A DNA stretch of 64,000 bases from Ophioderma brevispina (taxonomy: Eukaryota > Echinodermata > Ophiuroidea > Amphilepidida > Ophiodermatidae), in NCBI GenBank assembly GCA_023653785.1, contig JAMKCH010056617.1, positions 62,001 to 126,000 of the forward strand, written 5' to 3'. Of the stretch, positions 1 to 12,049 are shown piece by piece. The first letter of the stretch is position 1. Each line of letters opens with the position of its first letter. Below the pieces are notes generated by a model that searched no databases, was not told where the DNA came from, and worked only from the letters and a program-made list of their open reading frames with translations. The position numbers and the translations under genes are program-made.

Positions 1-1094
1 TTTTCAGAACCATCCGTCTCTGAAACTTCCGAATGGGCGAAATATTAAACACACCAAAATGTTCTTGTAGATATCATGTCCAGGGTGCATAGTTGTAAAT
101 AACTAATAATATTCAATCATAAAGAAAAATAAAGGTTTCGTCAACCTCACTCTTACCCTTTAAATTTTCTAATCATACGAAGGTAAAAAACAAACAAAAA
201 CAGCAAGCACATTGAAAAGAAAAAAAAATAACGGCGAATCTTATTTTTCTATTTTGTTCTATTATGGCTAGTAGCAGTAAATTTTAAGACAAATGAATTC
301 TTACTGTTTGAGTAAAATAGAACAAAGTTAAGGACGATTGGACAATCTTTATAATTAGTTCAGTTCCAGATATATTCGAAAAAACCAATTACGTCACCCC
401 GTGTATTGAATGGAATATTCAAGCATTCATATGTTAAGTACATAAAAATAAGCTAGGGTAAATAAGTCCGGAGTTTTTTTCGAAAATTCACTACTGTATT
501 AAGAAAATACAAACCTCGATTGCCTTAATATAAATGATAATGTTTCAATTGTCACGAGCGGGCCAGTATATATTAGAGGTACCAAATTGGCTTTGAAGTG
601 TTAATATTAATTGCCCATTGTCCTTGGTTAACAAGGTCGTTCTTATAAACTTTCATAGAAACATAGAAGCATGTATATATAAAAAATATATATTTCATGG
701 GTCAGTGGAACAATGAGGTGCTGAAATATAACTGAGCAGGCCGTTCACGCGATGACGTTTTTAATCATTATAAATTCTATACGGAGAAAGCATAGTGCAA
801 AGTTTATGTTCGTTTAGTATCTGTTGTTTTCTTTTTATAAGTACATTTTTTTATTTATACTCAATTATATTTCTTAAATTCAATATAGTTGGTGCATTGC
901 TTAATGTTTAAGGCATCACACGAAGGTGGTATTTCACAAACCACTGAAATCAGTCCTTCACCGCCAAGTTTGGAAGTTTTATGGATTAAAAAGTATTTTC
1001 GTATGAAGATAGTGTCGGTGCGCATGATTTTTTTTCCGCAAGTACCCCCTGCTCCGCCTGGTTCTTGAGCCTATCGCCACACAATTAAGGCAAT
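1..1094. other. AT-rich intergenic DNA, no gene seen
   Basis: AT-rich sequence with short homopolymers and no frame resembling a known protein. A short TA-rich palindromic patch lies near 670-695. Nothing else is supportable. Confidence 0.5.
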
Positions 1095-1650
1095 AATGGC
1101 ACGTTTTTGAAGAGCGCCCAAAATTTTCAAATTTGCATATTTGGCCAAAGTTACGTAGTGTTTGTCTAGGAAATATACCTGCGAACGAGAATGCTAAAAA
1201 AAAAAAAATGGGGGCGTTTATTTCAGGGTTTTTAATAATTTTAAAAAAAAAAAAAAAAAATTTGGATCCCAGATTGGATCTTAACGGCCAGATCTGGAAA
1301 TGCTATGTCGCGGGTCCATGATGAACTAGTGCCAATCAGAGAAAAATAACCTCTAACTTGATTTGCCTGAACCAATAAAAACAACTAAATGATGAGAGTA
1401 GGACACATACATGACGCTTTTTCCCGGCTATTTACATTGGCAAAAGACGTTTCCCGCAGCCCCGTTGATTATTATCGGGATACGATAATAATTATGTCTA
1501 ATTACAAAATTCCTTCGTTTGTGTGAGAACAGATATTTTCGAGCTTAACCATTGCAGGTATGGTTTACTAAGCCAGATACCAATGCAACCGTGTAAAAAT
1601 CTCCATTTTATTGAAAATGGGCCGCTCTTAAAAAAAAATGTGCTATTATT
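1095..1650 (+). repeat. Dispersed repeat family R1, copy 1
   Basis: Shares ordered blocks with 10790-11110. The blocks are the 'TTTTTGAAGAGCGCCC' start, the 'CCGGCTATTT' block, 'ATTATTATCGGGAT', 'CCTTCGTTTGTG', 'CGAGCTTAACCATT', 'CCAATGCAACCGTGTAA' and the ending 'AAAAAAATGTGCTA'. Spacing differs by small indels, and this copy carries extra sequence with A-runs near 1197-1260. No coding capacity is recognised. It is probably a non-autonomous mobile element or an old duplicated segment; its ends are not defined by a visible target duplication. Confidence 0.6.
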
Positions 1651-2435
1651 GATTTAAGAGTCTAACTTAGTAATTACCATGTAAGCCTCGATATTAGGTC
1701 ACGGACTCCTCTCAAACTCGATGTTGACTGAAAACAGTGGGTAATAACATACGCTTCATGATGACTAGCACCATTGTTCTTTGAGATATCGCGCGCGAAA
1801 AGCAAAAAACAAAAACAAAGGACACAGGCCCAGACAGACCACCACAGGACCACAATCACAGCAATATCAAATATTGCCATTTGTAATTAAAATGGATATA
1901 ACCTACACAACGTCTTTCTAGTTTAAATACTTACAATCACGTCTGCCTATGGTTCATTAATCCTAAACAATTTGATTGCGTGTCTTTATGTTTTTAAAGA
2001 CTCCATCAATTATAAGGCCAAGCGACCCGAAAAATAAAAATTCATTACAATTAGGATTTTGTTGCGGACTACATAACTGCATATGTGCACTCAATATGGC
2101 CTATAGCCTGAAGCCAAAAATTATTGCTAAAATGTAATTCTATATTGTAGTCCGTACCCAAGTGGGTGTTGGTACAACATGTGATTTGATTACTTTTTTT
2201 CAATTTGCAAAAAAAACAATTTTACTGGTTTCCGGTTAAATTAAAATTTAACTCTCTTTTATTTGTTGCCTATGCTCCAGTCATAATCAAATTACCAACT
2301 CATGATTTTTTTCACAAGTAATGTTGTTGCGACTTGGAAATAGGACTTGATACTTTCTTTCACGTTTATATCAAGTCTTGTTGGGCGACGTGAAGGTGGT
2401 TGGTACAAAATCAAATATTCAAACAGCGAAGCAAG
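1651..2435. other. Intergenic DNA upstream of the first GPCR-like gene
   Basis: AT-rich, with no recognisable coding frame. The last few hundred bases precede the start codon assigned to the receptor copy at 2436. I see no convincing TATA box or other promoter element at a fixed distance. Confidence 0.4.
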
Positions 2436-3478
2436 ATGGAAACGACCATGGATAGTTTGCTAACATCACCGCTTAACAATCATCTGTTGCTCTTCAGGAT
2501 GGTGATAGTTGCAAAATTCCTCTGGGTGGCCTATTTTGCCTGATTTTCCCAACCATAACGTTCGGTACCATTCTAACAAATATGGCCACCATATACGCCC
2601 TTCGTCAAAGAAGAAATTTAAGAAAAACCTTAAGCGATCTTCTGATATTATCTTTGGCGAGTTCTGATATGCTAATTGGGTTGCTGGTTCTTCCCCACGA
2701 TCAACTTATTTTTAACATGGCGGCTACTGGCATTCGGCGAACTAACTTGTAGATTAGATTGCACCTACTCAATTCTCAGGGCAGAGGTCTATTCCACATG
2801 GTTGCATAAAGTTTGGAGCGGTATATGCTGGTCTACATACCATATCCCCGCTACGTAAAACGTCACCCAAAGGGCAGATATCTATATACATTTGTTTTGC
2901 TGGGGCAAGGTCTCGTTCGCGAGTGTGATCAACAGTCCTTTTGGAATACTCCAAGACTATTGATATGAAGGGCAGGCAAACATTGACTTTGACTCTATCA
3001 GTGTTCTAATCCACAGTTGTTATCGAGGTACTCTCTACGGCGCTCTTTATGATCAACATCATCACACGATTGTGTGTGTAATAATTCTAGTTAGCTTTCC
3101 TTTTTAATCTTCGTAAGCGACTTCAAGGAAGCTTTCAAGTTAATCCAGCCCATGATAACCAAGGAATGTTAGTGTTGATACATCAGTGCACTACAATGCG
3201 TCACGTGCCGGCACATACTTCACATTCCAGATACATAAAGCCCGCCATAACTTTAGCGGCTCTAGTGCCAGCTTAAAAATTGTATGTGGGGGCCTTACTG
3301 CATATATTTTCGTTGTAGAGTTTGTCTGTCCCACATGCAACAATAGAAAAATCTTTGGCAATATGATATTGTTATTTTATTGAAACTCACTTTTGAACCC
3401 TATGCCTATGCTGCCACACAGAGTAAAATAAGCGGTTTATCGTTTAAATTTAAAAATGTTTATAAAAAAGAAACATGA
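2436..3478 (+). pseudogene. Class A (rhodopsin-type) GPCR, single exon, frame-shifted; copy 1
   Basis: The product would be a seven-transmembrane G-protein-coupled receptor in the plasma membrane; the ligand cannot be told. The proposed start is the ATG at 2436 (METTMDSLLTSPLNN) and the stop is TGA at 3476-3478, about 347 codons, normal for a compact class A receptor. Visible across several single-base shifts are: TM1 (CLIFPTITFGTIL, about 2533-2575); an Arg-rich first loop; TM2 with the LAxxD signature (TLSDLLILSLASSDMLIGLL, from about 2627); an ERY motif at 2816-2824 ending TM3; a second loop reading IPYPRYVKRHPKGRY; TM6 beginning KPAITLAALV (about 3236-3270); and TM7, where NP (3396-3401) and YAY (3401-3409) overlap by one base, so an NPxxY is split by a one-base loss. 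TM4-TM5 is poorly preserved. Paralogues lie at 6724 and 19360. It is either a pseudogene or a gene spoiled by sequencing indels. Confidence 0.75.
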
Positions 3479-5142
3479 GATTTTTAATTTCCGTGAAAAT
3501 TACATAGTTATTAAGTAAATTTTATATATTATGAGGTACTAGCGCACGTGTTATGTAATTGTTTGTGTGGTGTGTGTTTGTTTTTAAATAAGAAATAAAG
3601 TAACAATAAAATTACAATTGACAATTATATGGTTGAAAATTTCAACTGGAGGTTCCCAGATGACATGGCGAGGGTCGTTTACAGTCTACCTAAACTTGAG
3701 AAATGGTTGGTATAATATTCCAAAAGATCCAATCAATCACAAATACATGGTTTTGTATTAAAATCAATAGATAAATGCCCGCACGGGCAGTAATGAAAAC
3801 AAACCACTGCCAATTTGGCGAATTCTACAAGCCATTGAATAAAGTGATACAGAAAATGGTGGGTGACCAAGTAAGAGAACAGATCGTGGAGGCCTTGGCC
3901 ACCCTACAAGAAGATGTGCAAGACAAGCCTACAAACTAAATGACGTGAGAATAGAAGTGCAAGACGTATAGACTAGACAGGCAAGTGTGACAGACCAACA
4001 TGTGGCCCGAGGTAAACGCTCATTTTTGATCGCTTCAATCAAATTGCGGATCAGGATAAGCAAAATATATTTGCGTGGGGCATTGAGGTAAAAGATGAGG
4101 ATGACATGGGGCGCAGAGACTAAAGAGAGAACAATGAAGACCGCAAGAGTTATGTGTACAGAGTTATGATGACACCAAAAAACTGCAACTGTCAAAGTTT
4201 TTAGAACATTTTGTGCCCAGTGACATGTATTCAGAATTTAAATGAGAAAATGATATGATGTGACCATGATTGGACCATCATGGTGAATGGCATTAATTCA
4301 TGCAAATTTGTGTAATTGGTTCATGATAGATTCCAAGTAAAGGAAAAGTAGTATACATGACAACATTATACATGACTGAGGTGACATGTGATAGGATTTA
4401 CATGATGCTGTGATGACGATGACGCCAATATGACCCATGATGGCATTTTATGAACACAATATTTTTTGCGGTGTTTTAGTGGTTTAAATGAGAATTTAAG
4501 AACATTTCCTTGCCTAGGGAAATGTGATTTTGGATTGAATGCGGAAGATGATGATCATCATGAACAGATGATGATGATGATGATTGACAGCGATGGACTA
4601 TGTAGCATGGTGATTAAACAATCCCAACATACTGCACCTTTGTATTTATTTTACTTTTCTGATGATTAAAAAAATGGACCATTTAGCCTTTGAATTGCAC
4701 ACAATACAATGTTTTCTTTATGGCGTTGACTTTTACAGTTAAAAGAAGTCCTATGTGCATGTTGCTGAGCTAAAAGGTTCCTATGTGCAATTATTGATTA
4801 GTGATTATAGCAATCAATAAGTGATATATTTTAAACTAATGGGCCAAACTTTCCAACTGGGGACACAAAGTCTATCCGATAATATGGAACTCAAATATGT
4901 GGACCAAAACATGAGTTGTGGAAGTTCAAAAACTTCAAACCCATTTTTCTCAATATGTTTTTTTTCATTATGTAACATGGAACTCTTGACTACACTCTCA
5001 ATTAAAATTTACATTTTGAGTACTACAGATGTAATATTAGGAAGTAATTACATTCTATAAAATTATACCGTATCAAAGACTAAACGACGTAGGAAAAATA
5101 CAAAATCACTAATTGATGGTATAATACTGTTTATAGTTATAT
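3479..5142. other. Intergenic DNA
   Basis: No supported gene. The stretch from 4200 to 4480 is unusually rich in CATGA/TGACATG words, and a short ATG microsatellite follows at 4547-4584. Confidence 0.45.
4547..4584. repeat. Imperfect (ATG/ATC) microsatellite
   Basis: A run of GATGATGATCATCATG followed by (ATG)5-6, interrupted once. It is a simple sequence repeat and has no other signal. Confidence 0.8.
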
Positions 5143-5643
5143 TTGAACAATAGTGGGGAACCTGTATTGCACAGATCTCATGTTGAGTGTGCAAATCTGA
5201 TAAAAGTTGTGAATTTTGGTACACAAGTACTTATGCATGATAATCAAAAAAAATTAACGGAAGCACTTGACACACCCCTTTCATTGCCCCAGCTTGGAGT
5301 TCAAGGTGACACAGGGGTAACAAAATTAAAATGTTCCGAATGTGTTGAAAAGCACACCATGAGATGTTTGTTACAAGGTTCCAATAAGGACAGTTTATAC
5401 TGCCTATGGCTTATAGTTTGGCAAATATGGGGTAAAAACAGTAAAATGGTGAAAAAGCAATTTTGGTTTGTAGTATGCCTTTTCACCCTGGTCATATTAC
5501 CGCTTGCTCACCGTAGTGTAACTCTGCGTGCCATGATAATTTTTCTTACTTATAACTCTCCAATTTGTTACTCACCCTTTATCTATCGCTGCAACGTTTA
5601 CAAAAAAACTCCCTATTTCCCAGGACATTATGGCAGAGACTAA
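5143..5643 (+). pseudogene. Possible GPCR TM6-TM7 remnant inside a 166-codon open frame
   Basis: The open frame has no clear similarity over its first 100 residues. From about residue 100 it reads MVKKQFWFVVCLFTLVILPL, a plausible TM6 with a basic entry and FxxC. After a short loop it reads FLTYNSPICYSPFIYRCNVY, which resembles the TM7 pattern NSxxNPFIY followed by a basic cytoplasmic helix (NVYKK). This would be a class A receptor distinct from the cluster at 2436/6724/19360, because its TM6 and TM7 do not match theirs. The canonical Asn-Pro is read as Ser-Pro. No TM1-TM5 was found upstream in any frame, so it is a fragment or a chance match. Confidence 0.35.
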
Positions 5644-5699
5644 TTATCAAAGAAATGCTTTTTTTAAGACCATTTGAAACACTGCAATGCTTTTGTTCT

Positions 5700-6723
5700 T
5701 GTATGAAATGCATCAGCAAATACACGCCCCGACACTCGAACTCCAAAATTTATAGTAGTACGTAGATCATTTTATCAAAGAAAGAAAAAACATTTAATGA
5801 AAGACTCTAGAAGAAATAGATCCAATACGCCATTTTGAGGGCAAGCGATTTCTATGTCGGGTGGCTTTCGATATAGATCAGGATGCTTTATGAATACCAC
5901 CAATCTGTGCTCGTCCTAAAAACCTTGATGCAGTCAAGCCCGGATGCGGCCACACCCAGGTCATTTTTCCATTGGTGGCTCGTAACTTAAAAATTAGAAA
6001 GCCTAGAGCACAGACTTTCCAAATGCATTAACATAGTTCCATTGTCATGATTACCAGCTCTAATAACAGAGTTCCTGTGATGTATGGTCCTACCTCCGAT
6101 TTTTTAGTTAACAGATACCTCGGTATCGTCTATTCAGCACTACTCTTTAGTTGGTCTACAAGTCACGTTTATTTCGTAAAGGTTGACATGTAGCTAGGAC
6201 ACTCTTCATGGGCCGCAACGATTGAATAGTCTAAACAATATACAAAACATAGGTCTGGTTTTTAGGTAAAAATTAAGGTTTCTAGATCGAGCCCAGCCCG
6301 TAGCTCAAAATTAACGTCTGTAGTTCCAATTAAAAACAGTCCTAGGTATTTTCAGCTTTGTCATCATTTATTTGTTCAATGTAATATCTTTCTTGGATCG
6401 ATTTCCTTGAAGTACCTCTTCAAGTTTGATTGAATCAAGAATTGTTCACGCGTAACTTCTTTGAGTTTATTAATTTTGTTTTAAATTCAATGCAAGAAGT
6501 ATTGTCTTTTGTATTATTGCGAAAGACACATCATAATAAAATAAAAAGCCCCCTTACTTTCTCAAAATTGTCTCAAAACAGCATTAACTGAAATGTGATA
6601 CTTTATTAAACTAAAATAAGAACTAAGCCAAATCATATTTGTAGCAAGATGTTCACTTGAAATATATTAGGGCCTTCAAAGAAAAGGTAAGCGTATAGAA
6701 ACAGCTAAAAACAGCTCGAGAGT
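5700..6723. other. Intergenic DNA
   Basis: AT-rich, without a recognisable frame, RNA or repeat. Confidence 0.4.
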
Positions 6724-7851
6724 ATGTCGGATAAACAAAGCCGATTATCAAAAATTTTATCTATGATGGAGCAGAAATCTAGAGTCGCGTTCTCTGTATC
6801 GAAAAATTCACGCTGCATGTTCCTGATCATGCCGTTCTGTACCATCTGTCAAACTTCGGCTACATTTATGCTTTCATGAAAGACCGAAGTTTACGAGAAA
6901 AAACCTAGTGATCTGCTTATACTAGTCTTGCCATTCTTTACAAACGTCGGACTTCTCGCCATTCCACTAAGATCGACTTACTATTCGTATGGAGCGCATA
7001 CTGGCCATTGGCGAACATTTGTAAGCTTATGATCGACGTTACTTAACATTGCATAGGAGATGGTTTGCTGGTAATGGTGGTTATTAGTTTGCGATCGTTA
7101 CTTGTTAGTCTCTATTCCTTATCCTCATTATATCAAACGGGCCAATCCACAACGCAAAATGGTTGCCTACATATGTATGCTGGGGACGAGGTTAAGTCAG
7201 GAATCATTGACATTTCATTGTGGGATTACGCTAAGACTATTGACAGTAACGGCGCAAATATTATTTTGACTATCAGTGTTTTTAATATGCACGCTTTATC
7301 GGAAATCACTATCAGCTGCGATGTTTTTACTCTGGGTCTTCATACCGATTGCATGCGTGATCATTCTGAGCAACCTCTTTCTGTCCAGTCTTTCGTAGCG
7401 ACTCAAAAGCAGGACAAACATGTTCAACCATCCGTTAAGAGACCACCCGAAACTAGTATGGAAACTAACATAGCACAATTACCACCAATTCACATTTCGT
7501 CACGTAACCGAACGAAGTACTTCTAATAATTCCAGATACATAAAGCCCGCCATAACTTTAGGGGCTCTAGTTTTAGCCTTGTTGATCGTCTGTTATGTAC
7601 CGTACTGTGTTTATATCATGTTGTAGAATTTCTGCCAACATGCAGCAGTATTAAACTGTTGGAGTATTGATATTATTGATTACCTGATCCGTCTCCGACC
7701 TTGTCTCTATGCTGCCACACAGAGTAAAATAGTGGATTTTATCGCGCTAAGTTTAAATTATGTTCATAATATGATATCAGCAACGATCATATTCTATTAC
7801 GGTACATCCGTAAAACTACGTATAAGTATGGTGTTAATAGGACCTGAATAA
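6724..7851 (+). pseudogene. Class A (rhodopsin-type) GPCR, single exon, frame-shifted; copy 2
   Basis: This is the best preserved member of the local receptor family. The start is taken at ATG 6724 (MSDKQSRLSKILSMMEQK), which is in frame with a second ATG at 6763 and runs into TM1 (CMFLIMPFCTIC). ICL1-TM2 reads RSLREK then PSDLLILVLP, and ECL1 carries GHWR. The DRY motif is at 7093-7101. It is followed by a second loop and TM4 start reading IPYPHYIKRANPQRKMVAYI. TM5 (LWVFIPIACVIILSNLF, about 7332-7382) has the usual proline. TM6 reads KPAITLGALVLALLIVCYVP (7543-7602). TM7 carries RPCLYAATQSK, an NPxxY-like site with Arg for Asn. The TM6-to-end frame reaches TAA at 7849-7851 but holds one in-frame TAG after TM6. 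That TAG aligns with a one-base loss relative to the copy at 8120. At least four shifts are needed to read the whole receptor. Confidence 0.8.
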
Positions 7852-8712
7852 AGTTGGCTAAAGTATAATTGAAAAGTAGGTGTACAAATTAACTAGCTAA
7901 GTCTTTAATTAATTGTGTTTTTAAAAAGAACATTTGTAATGTTATTACCAAATAGAAATCTGTAAAACAAATTCCTTAACAACGTTAGGAATGACGACCA
8001 CGTAAGGCTTTTTCTTCTTTTATAAATCAAAATGCCTTTGTGGTGAATTTTAAAAAAAACTACATCATAGACATCAAGACATCATGCCAACGACCATTCC
8101 GTTCATGAACAGTCCGAAAATATATTAGCTAACAAGCACAATTACCTCCAATGCACCATCGTCACGTAACCGACAAAGTACTTCTAATAATTCCAGATAC
8201 ATAAAGCCCGCCATAACTTTAGGGCTCTAATTTTAAGCCTTGATCGCTCTAATTTATGTACCGTACTGTGTTTATATCATTGTTGTAGAAATATTCACCC
8301 AACATGCAGCAGTATTAAAGTTTTTTGGATTCTGATACTATTGATGTACCCCGTGAATTCAGTCTTCAACCTTGTCTCTAACGGTACTGCCACCAGAGTA
8401 CAACTAACGTCGATTTTATCGCGCTAATTTTAAATTATGTTCATAATATTATATCAGCAACGATACGTTGGAACTTCCGTAACACTAATGTTTAGTATGT
8501 TTTGATAGGACCGACCGAATATAGAAGGAAAAGGTTTAAGAAATAACAGATGTCTTAATTATTGGTTTCACATGACCGTGTACTTGTGTATACACCAATA
8601 GAAAGCATGTAAACAAATTCCTTACACGTTAGAAAATGAGATACGGTAAGGGTTTTTTTTTTAATCCAAAATATCTTTGGGGTTTAAATTTTTAAAATTA
8701 CCTATGAACTCC
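7470..8712 (+). repeat. Tandem duplication of the receptor 3' end and downstream sequence (unit about 660 bp)
   Basis: The segment from about 7470 to 8119 (third intracellular loop, TM6, TM7 and 3' flank) is repeated head-to-tail from about 8120 to 8712. Matching landmarks come in the same order in both: CACAATTACC(A/T)CCAAT, CGTCACGTAACCGA, AGTACTTCTAATAATTCC, the TM6 block, TTTAAATTATGTTCATAAT, ACAAATTCCTTA and a T-rich stretch. The match carries past the stop codon, so DNA was duplicated rather than a processed transcript. Confidence 0.75.
8120..8480 (+). pseudogene. GPCR TM6-TM7 fragment, copy 4 (3' third only)
   Basis: Only the end of the receptor is present. TM6 starts KPAITL, the exit of TM6 reads YIIVVEIFTQHAAVLK, and the TM7 block has lost frame (CTAACGGTACTGCCACCAGAG in place of the CTATGCTGCCACACAGAG of copy 2). 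It lacks TM1-TM5 and a start codon, so it cannot encode a receptor. It preserves the GTTGTAGAA reading that is broken in copy 2, which helps locate the one-base loss there. Confidence 0.7.
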
Positions 8713-9710
8713 CTATTCTCAGGAATGTTGTCTGTTTGTAATTTTGCGTGAATGGACATAGAAAAAAATGTACAAAAAATAGGTTTGTCTTGAAATAAAA
8801 AGTTACAAAGAATAGAGGAACAAGTTCTACTTTTCCCATACAAGCTATTTGTAGTTTTTTTCGCAAAGAATCAGCTTTTGAATAGCCGTACAAGGTGATT
8901 TGCGTAATATACTAAAAACCCGTAATAGCCAGATGTATAGAGAATTTAGGAAACCTTAAGTTTCAATTTATAAAAAAAAAAACAAACTCGATTTTTATAA
9001 TGAAGCATTAAAGTGAGATGTCGGAGATGTCCTTTTTCCAATAACACCCGGATCATATACCCAATATCACAGGTTGCAACACCACTTGATCTCCATGGGA
9101 CTAAGTTGTGATCTCTTCAATAAAAATACCAAGGCTTCAATCATGTTAAAAAAAAGTTTGGTACACTTCGTCCGATTTAGGGAAATATTGACCCCTCTCC
9201 CCAGACATTGTTGCTTGAGCCATGTTTCAGCAGCCACGCCAGGGTCCCCAAATTGTTGATGGGGAGGGGAAAAGAATTTGTAAGGGGGAGACTTTGCTTC
9301 AAAAAACAATCCAACTTACCCAAATTCGACTCATTTGTAAACATGGGGTGGGGGATTCCAATATATTGCAATTCAAGTGTGTGCCAACTAATTTTTTTTC
9401 GAGGATTTTGTACCTCAATTTTTCGGTGATTGTCAGATTTTCCCCTAGGGGCGTTAGTGTACATATATAATGCAAAGGCCTGTATGCGTTTCTCATCGAA
9501 AAAGAGAAGCAGATCGTATCATTTATTACGGACCAATTACACATTACATTACTTTAGAGAAACTTGGTAATAAATAGGATAAGTCTCAGTAATAGAATCA
9601 AAGAAAATAGAAACAACAAATACATAATTTAAGACCACGAAGACATCCTTCACCTCTTTTTTTTTTTTTTGTCTAAAACTGCTCAAGAGAGAGTCTTAGC
9701 TAAATTGTGA
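8713..9710. other. Intergenic DNA, no gene seen
   Basis: Short overlapping open frames on both strands between 9067 and 9544 arise from a stretch with few stops; none resembles a protein family. A T-run is present at about 9657-9670. Confidence 0.4.
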
Positions 9711-10205
9711 AAACAGTTTTGAGTGTTTTGCATGAAGACGGTGACATTAAGTTCATGTCTGCATAAAGACGAGGTCTTTGGCTGGTATTCTGAAGGAGTC
9801 TAACTTAGACCTGGGTTTAAAACAAGGGTTAGTCCTACATGAGTGGACCCTTTCTTTCCTTTCAACTTATCCGAAGGGGTGTGATGTACTGGTGAGACAA
9901 CATTTATCATGGAGGGCAGTTTGTCAATACGTGTGTGGGAATTTTGCGCCGATTTTCGCTTTTTATTTTCTCCTCTTTTTTCTAGATCCCCTCGCATCGC
10001 TAACTTAACCTACCTCCTTTATCGCCTTACCCCTTCCATCGTGCATTTTTCCTCATCGTTACATTTTAACTTTCACAGTATTTTGAAAGGAAAAAAGTCC
10101 ACTCTTGTAGGGACGAAGCCGGTTTTAAAACCCAGGTCTAAAGTTAGGACTCCTTTTGAGAATACCAGCCTAAGTGTTAACACGAGACTTGTCTCAAAAC
10201 TGGCT
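9711..10205. mobile_element. Foldback / MITE-like element with long terminal inverted repeats
   Basis: The left arm, about 9711-9870, and the right arm, about 10075-10205, are imperfect inverted copies. Matching blocks from the outside in are CAGTTTTGAG, GGCTGGTATTCT, AAGGAGTC(C)TAACTT, TAGACCTGGGTTT(T)AAAAC and GAGTGGAC then TTTCCTTTCAA. The internal 200 bp has no recognisable transposase. The long inverted arms and small size fit a non-autonomous DNA element. No clean target duplication could be fixed. Confidence 0.75.
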
Positions 10206-10789
10206 ACATAGGATGCGTCTATTGCCCTCCGTGGATTAGAGCTAATGAATTAGTCATTTCTTTCTGGGTAAGTGAACAAAATACGTGATGATGATGTTGC
10301 CAAACGGGGTGCCCGGTAAGTAGTGTAAGATCGGTTAATGTAGTGAGTCAATTACAGTTACATGCTTTTTCAGAATTAAAGCAATGTTGTGGGGAAGAAT
10401 CTTTAACATCGTTAAAAAGTGCCCAGACATGAGTTGCGCTCTGTGCCCACTTGGCTGATGATGAAACAACTATCAATTATTTTGCTTCCCACATTTTGAG
10501 ATCATTAACAGTTCTTAACAATCTGGATATTCCCAATGAACTACGCAAGTGTGCTCAAACCCTTATCGACTGGTATCTAATTTACATTTCACATCGATGG
10601 ACCTGAAAGAATGTTCGTCTTTACAAGTATGGAGTGTATACCAGCACCCATGGTCTTCTGATTGAGCCTATGCAATCAGCCCCCTTTAGAGGTCAGCATG
10701 TACTAAAGACTTCGTGGCTTGCGTTATGTACAATGAATCTTGCGCGCTTAGAGGGACCAAGAAGATATAATATGACTGCTGATGTTAAA
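10206..10789. other. Intergenic DNA
   Basis: No supported gene. The 68-codon frame at 10634 has no recognisable domain and runs into repeat R1. Confidence 0.4.
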
Positions 10790-11110
10790 GCAATATTAGC
10801 ACCATTTTTGAAGAGCGCCCCCCAAATTATAAAAAATTGATATTTTTGCATGGATGAAAGTTAGATATGTACATTGAGCGCTATTTCCGGCTATTTCACA
10901 TTGGAAGGCCGTTTCCAGCAGCCGTTGAATTATTATCGGGATCCCGATCGTAATTATTCTAATTCAAAAATCCTTCGTTTGTGACACATAGACATTTTTC
11001 GAGCTTAACCATTCACAGGCTTATAGTTTACTAGCCCGTTACCAATGCAACCGTGTAAGAATTTTTTGAAAAAATTGAGGGCGCGTTCTTAAAAAAATGT
11101 GCTAATATTG
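10790..11110 (+). repeat. Dispersed repeat family R1, copy 2
   Basis: The same ordered blocks as 1095-1650, more compact. It begins CACCATTTTTGAAGAGCGCC and ends AAAAAAATGTGCTAATATTG. A related piece (GTTTACTAGCCC, then GAGGGCGC) also recurs inside the 2.1 kb unit near 56168-56315 and 58899-59053, so the family may be composite. Confidence 0.6.
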
Positions 11111-12049
11111 CTTTAACCCTATAGCAGTTTTGACACAGTTGACACGACATCATGCTGCAGGTTCAGAGGTGATTTTGGATGTTGTTACTGACTCATATGT
11201 GCTACAGGTCCTTTTTTCTAACAGATCATGTATTTCATTTTTTGCTTTCCTCAAGACCGGGTTCGTGAGGCCTTTGAGTTCTTTGTATTATACTCATTAT
11301 CGCGGCAGGTATTTCGTCTTATAATGTGAAATATCATAATTATATGTGCTGACGACATTCAAATTAACCTGCTGATAATTAAACTGTGATCCTATGTCTG
11401 GTGATGTTCATGCGTTGCCCTTTTTAAAACTGACTCCATTGGGGATGAATTAAGTATTCTGCCACCATTCCGTTCAACAGCATTGATTCCGTGAGTCTGG
11501 CGAATTCATTGGGTGGTGGGCACAATACAAAATTCTTTCCTCCAATTGTGTAGCCAACAATCGCAGTGGATGATGAAAACAACACTCAAGCTGAATAAGA
11601 GAAAGACTTTTCGCAGCCTCCCCTCACAACTTGAAAAAGTTGAGTCATGTCAGCTTATTTCTCGACAACATGGAAGTCCAGTCGCAATCTGGGGCTGTTT
11701 TAATAAATCAATTAGTAAATCAATCAACCAACGGGATTTCAAAACATCAGATAAAGAATCGCCATTTTGTGTAGATAATTATCCAACATAATTATCGACG
11801 CGTTTTTAAGGTGTATTACCACATTCTGTTTTTTCGTGGTCCCTATCTCCTTGAGAAAGCTATTCACAAAATTTTAGTGCTTACGATCTGCGGGTTTCTG
11901 TTATGAGAAATGCTTGTTTCCTCCGGTCTTCTGTCCCTCTGCCGATAATTCCGTCCGTTTCCGGACAGCCCTCCCCCCTTTGCCAACTGTTGACAGAAGA
12001 TGCGACCCGAAATTTGCTTGCACGTTTTTAAAGATTAGGGTAAATAGGA
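11111..12049. other. Intergenic DNA
   Basis: No recognisable gene. The 92-codon frame at 11513-11791 is Lys/Ser/Gln-rich without a known motif. Confidence 0.4.
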
